Assembly: GCA_001887945.1 (NCBI GenBank)
Contig: LDOQ01000102.1
Coordinates: forward strand, 1 to 21,619
Direction of reading: 5' to 3'
Source: Spraguea lophii
Taxonomy: Eukaryota > Microsporidia > Spragueidae
DNA length: 21,619 bases
Shown: piece by piece, positions 18,106 through 21,619 of the stretch
Layout of the letters: the number at the start of each line of letters is the position of its first letter
Numbering within the stretch: the stretch's first letter is position 1
Program-made: the position numbers and the translations under genes
The notes under the pieces: model-generated
The model's database searches: none
Told to the model about the DNA's origin: nothing
The model's input: only the letters and a program-made list of their open reading frames with translations

Positions 18106-19394
18106 ATTAATGCTAAAAAGCATAAAAAAATTCAAAGTAAAACATAAGATCTAACCGAGTTTTATTGTTTATAAAAAGTATATATAAATGATAAAATAAA
18201 CACGTTAATTTTTAAAAATTTATTATTCTGTATTTACTCATTTTTATTAGTTAATACAACTGATAATTTGTTAGTGGAATTTTAATTCATGGTTAAAATA
18301 TACAAGAAAGTTAAATAAATATTAACATATATTACAAGATTTTTATTTAATAATAATATCGATTCAATTTATATTAAATGAGTAGAATAACGCTAAAATC
18401 ATCTCAAGTAATATATAACTCTGTTATATTCGTTACTACTACATCTTCCAATTCTCAAAACATTTTCTTTGTTCATAATTTTTTTTATGATCGATATCAT
18501 CTATTTGATTAGATTTACAATTTCTAATGGTTTATGGTTAAATTCAAATTCATATTTTCCTAAAAATAAAATCAACATTTGCAAATCAAAATATTTCCAT
18601 TATCTAATGAATTATTTTTAACTTAGGATATATAAAAATTATTCTTTATATATTGTTATTTTCATTTGAAAAACAGAAAATCTAGATTTCAACTTCATAT
18701 TTTAATTATGTTTTAATATGTATATTGGATTTCATCTAATCCATATTACAATTATTTTATAATAATCATTTTCTTATATTATTACGATATCAAAAGTAAA
18801 ACATGTGCTTAAAAGTTTGATAACCTTTATAACTTCCTAAATTATTATTTAAAAATCTCCAATTACCAAAGTATTATAGATTACGTTATAAATTATTTAT
18901 ATCATAATTTAAATATTAATGCAACAAAAATATTTTCTATCTAAATTTATAAATTTATAATTTAAAATATGTACATAATAAACATACAAATATTTTATGC
19001 TTTGGTATTCTTTTATTTATCAGATATATTTTCATCGCTTTTAAAACTTATTCTCATAACTTTTCATCATTGTCAAAACTCCGCAATACCCTTAAAAAGA
19101 TATTTTGATATAATCATAATTAAATATCAAGGGTATATTTCTAACACTTGATGAAACATTAAATATACTTTATTTAATAAAAAAATTTTTTCGTTATAGA
19201 ATTCTCGTTAATCTATCAATCCACAGATTCATTTACAAAAATAAAATATCACTTGGAAAATATAAGTATAATTTATCGTGATAAAAACATAATATAAAAT
19301 ATCTATCTTAAATAACTATCCTCTTTTTATATTTATAAAGTTCCCTGTTTGATTTTAAATCTTTTCCTATTTGATTTAAAAAAACAAAAAAATT
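18106..19394. other. Gene-poor AT-rich stretch
   Basis: No reading frame, RNA or repeat that I can support. A 60-codon plus frame at 18969-19151 has no recognisable features. A short match to the SINE 3' end (TTTATAAAGTTCCCTG near 19332-19347) is too small to call. Confidence 0.5.
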
Positions 19395-20095
19395 TTAATT
19401 AATTAATATGGTTTTGCTTATATATATCAACAACTCCTAAAAAACTTCCTAATACCCATCGAGGTCTTCTTCATTTTTTACCAACCCTATTTTCAATAAA
19501 ATTATTCAATTGTCTTTCGTTATTTGACTCTTGCTGTGAAACATAATTTTTTCATTTAGGGAAACAGTTTTTAATGATATTAAGTTAAAATAAATACGGT
19601 GCCAATATCATATTTCTATTTATTTTCTTTTTACCATAATTATATATTCTGGGATTGTCAATTATTAAAATATGTTGTAACATACTTTTTATAAATACTT
19701 TCATATTAAATTTGATACTATAATTTTAAAATCTATTTCAATTACGAGATCATGATTATTATAATAGTTTATTTTTAATACCGACTAATTGAAACATTAC
19801 AGATATATTTTTATCCATATATTTGATATTGTCATGGTGACGATGTTTTTAAACACTCAGCCACATTTAGGTTCCGTAAAAACATTAGAGCCCATTTCAT
19901 ATACGCAAATAAAATTCTTAATATCTATTTCTTATATCTTATCAAATTATTTCTTGGCAAACCCTTTGTGTTTTTCTATTGTACTTCATTATTTATCCTT
20001 TCATGAATAATTGTAACCATTTTCCCAATAAAAATAAAAGTTTGTAATGTGCGATCTATTGTAAATTTACCTACCAATACAATATATTTCATGTT

Positions 20096-20109
20096 TACAT
20101 GTTTTATAA
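20096..20109 (+). repeat. Target-site duplication, left copy
   Basis: TACATGTTTTATAA, exactly repeated at 20609-20622 on the other side of the SINE. Confidence 0.95.
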
Positions 20110-20608
20110 TAATTTTAGTCCCGCCTGGCCCAGTGGTCGTGGGGTGGTAACCAAACCCCAAGCCTGGCGGGTTCGAATCCCTCATCCAGAAAAAAATTTT
20201 CAAAACAAAAAAAAATAATAAACGCAGAAGAGAAGAAAAAGGTTGTTGAGTGGGTGAGGTTTCGATAGTGCAGCATAGCTGTGCCTTGTATGACGGCCCC
20301 GCTACTAGATTAAAGTAGTGTTCAGCTGATGTAGTTGCAATCCCTGTATTGATTTGTGACTCGGCCAATACTATGCAACGAAAGAGGCTGGGAATTCCTT
20401 AAGAGCTGGAAGTGGGGGCGGCGACGTGCACCAGACGCAAAATCCTAACACTCTGGAGCATAAGGTAAGATGAGATTAATGCATATCTGTAGCGAAACCA
20501 GTTAGTACAAGTTTAATTTCGCTCGAGGAACCGAAGGTCACAGACCATGGTAGGCCGCAACCGGCCAGGAAGCTTTGATAAATAAAAGTTTCATTAAAAA
20601 AAAAAAAA
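20110..20608 (+). repeat. Young tRNA-derived SINE, reference copy
   Basis: A 499-bp element between perfect 14-bp target duplications. The head contains box A TGGCCCAGTGG (20126-20136) and box B GGTTCGAATCC (20170-20180), both perfect consensus, 33 nt apart, as in a tRNA. The cloverleaf is degenerate: 4 of 5 T-stem pairs form, but the acceptor stem mostly does not pair. An A-rich link (20190-20220) and a GC-rich body unrelated to tRNA follow, then a 3' domain with GGTC-ACA-GACC and GGCCG-CAAC-CGGCC stems, ATAAATAAAAGTTTCATT, and 13 A residues. This is the classical pol III SINE layout; length and target duplication imply LINE-type reverse transcription. The minus-strand ORF at 19976-20368 is an accident of the insertion. 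Confidence 0.95.
20126..20180 (+). promoter_or_regulatory. Internal RNA polymerase III promoter (box A + box B) of the SINE
   Basis: Box A at 20126-20136 and box B at 20170-20180 both match the tRNA consensus at every defined position, with tRNA-like spacing. They would drive transcription from about 20110. The parent tRNA cannot be named because the anticodon arm is rearranged. Confidence 0.85.
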
Positions 20609-20622
20609 TACATGTTTTATAA
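20609..20622 (+). repeat. Target-site duplication, right copy
   Basis: TACATGTTTTATAA directly after the A-tail; exact partner of 20096-20109. Confidence 0.95.
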
Positions 20623-20900
20623 GATCTTGCGTGCTATGGGAATAGATTCTTTTGATTTTTTGAAATTATATTTTATTTCATCTCAATGTATAATTTCGGG
20701 GTTTGTTATTTCTAATCTTCTTTTTTTATTTCGACCTTCACAATTAAAAATCATCGATATATATTGTATATTCTTTGACCTTTTGTACTAAGAACATTTT
20801 CTATAACCCAGTAATATATCCGATTTTTATAATAGTATAATTCTTGCTCTCAATCCGTCTGGTATTTTTCTAAGGAGTATTGATTGTAATTATTTCTTTT

Positions 20901-21619
20901 CTTGTATTTGTTTGATTATTCGTATATCATTTATATTTTATTATTAAACACCTTAATTTGTGATGTATATATTTTTGTATATTTTAAAGTAATATTTATT
21001 CAAAAATAATAAAAGAATAAAAAATCAGCATTTTATTAAATTAAATAGGAAATGATTTAACATTAACCTGGAAACCTTATATCTATATTATAAATAAAAA
21101 TATTATAGAAAGAAATTCGAAAAGAGATTTTTTTAGATTGAATAGATGCATTAATAATTTTGTTTATTTAATTTCTAAGTATATATTTATTTTATTTGTT
21201 ATAACATAATTTAACATAATTTACTATTAAAAATATTTACCTGATATTATAAAATTTATCTGTAAATAAAAAAATGTAGAACATTACTTCAAAAAAAGAA
21301 ATATTTTATATTGAAATAAAATACATTATTTTTTGTTATATTATCAACAATTATCTTAATACATTTTATATAAATATTTTTATGCTTATGTTACCTCTAT
21401 TACTAATATTTTTTATTTATAATATTTATATTGTTGTTAAAACTATCTTTCTTATCCATATATAAGGGTTTTATTTCATAAGAATCTATCTTTTTATTTC
21501 CCTTGAATCTCAAAGGAATATCATTCCCCCCTTCTTTTGCTCCATCGACTATCCCGATAAATTAAGAATTTGTATTTTAATTTCTCAATATCCAACGATA
21601 CTAATAATATTGTTGGTTA
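20901..21619. other. AT-rich right end, nothing recognised
   Basis: Stops are dense in all frames. A minus-strand piece near 21560-21500 (LIYRDSRWSKRRGE) is slightly GC-richer and could belong to a gene beyond the window, but this is not supported. Confidence 0.4.

Larger units (their letters stand above)
19395..20900 (-). pseudogene. IS630/Tc1-like transposase relic split by a SINE
   Basis: Same lineage as 15422-16474. Right of the SINE, minus-strand pieces give GRNKKRRLEITNPEIIH and DEIKYNFKKSKESIPIARK (about 20740-20625). Left of it, IKHVNMKYIVLVGKFTIDRT and LQTFIFIGKMVTIIHERINN (about 20105-19985) continue the same protein, aligning with GKSTIDRTLKSFSFILKRIS. Near the end, LIIDNPRIYNYGKKK holds the second catalytic Asp, and LNIIKNCFPK has Lys in place of the catalytic Glu; NYVSQQESNNERQLNNFIEN follows. 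The first catalytic block is unrecognisable. The gene was probably already dead or dying when the SINE landed. Confidence 0.8.

Noticed and set aside
19325..19365. A seventh SINE fragment
   Set aside because: Only about 16 bp match the 3' end (AAAGTTCCCTG); too short to separate from chance.
20110..20185. A functional tRNA gene
   Set aside because: Box A and B are perfect, but the acceptor stem does not pair and the anticodon arm is rearranged; the same head recurs on dispersed repeats.
19976..20368. 130-codon minus-strand ORF
   Set aside because: It is a chance fusion of SINE antisense with a piece of IS630-like transposase (GKFTIDRT).

Overview
The window is very AT-rich, repeat-laden eukaryotic DNA. 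It holds at most two host-type protein genes, both apparently broken, in a dense graveyard of transposons. I see no rRNA, operon or bacterial-style gene packing. Lys/Asn/Ile-rich intronless reading frames together with many ISXO2-like (IS1595/Merlin) and IS630/Tc1-like transposase relics fit a large-genome microsporidian best. That is inference; another AT-rich unicellular eukaryote is not excluded.

Layout. 124-171: perfect 19-bp foldback. About 185-1030 (-): ISXO2 relic. 1145-3046 (-): type II membrane protein gene split by one in-frame TGA. 3740-3875 (-): SINE fragment. 3936-4757 (+): ISXO2 element with both terminal inverted repeats (TIRs). 5051-5800 (+): ISXO2 relic of another subfamily. 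5830-6440: unknown repeat R1. 6840-7320 (+): IS630-like relic. 7338-7791 (+): old SINE. 8024-9362 (+): decaying secreted/membrane protein gene with an open 294-codon front part. 9516-9950 (-): old SINE. 10200-10965 (-) and 11090-11960 (-): two ISXO2 relics. 12005-13110: repeat R2, split by a young SINE at 12511-12985 (-). 14068-15240 (-): ISXO2 element. 15422-16474 (-): IS630-like relic. 16548-17830 (-): a second IS630/Tc1-like lineage with long TIRs. 17848-18105 (-): old SINE. 19395-20900 (-): IS630-like relic interrupted by the youngest SINE (20110-20608, +), which has a perfect 14-bp target duplication.

The most interesting system is a dispersed, tRNA-headed SINE family of about 0.45-0.5 kb. 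It has box A and box B promoters, a GC-rich body, a 3' end with a short hairpin, AATAAAAG and an A-tail. Six copies range from nearly intact to heavily decayed toward AT. One copy has a clean target-site duplication inside a transposase relic. Another has an uninterrupted paralogue of its insertion site elsewhere in the window. No autonomous partner (LINE) is visible here.

None of the transposases looks functional: each carries frameshifts, nonsense codons or lost catalytic residues. Any activity must come from copies elsewhere. The two host-type genes have no recognisable function; both appear to encode fast-evolving membrane or secreted proteins.
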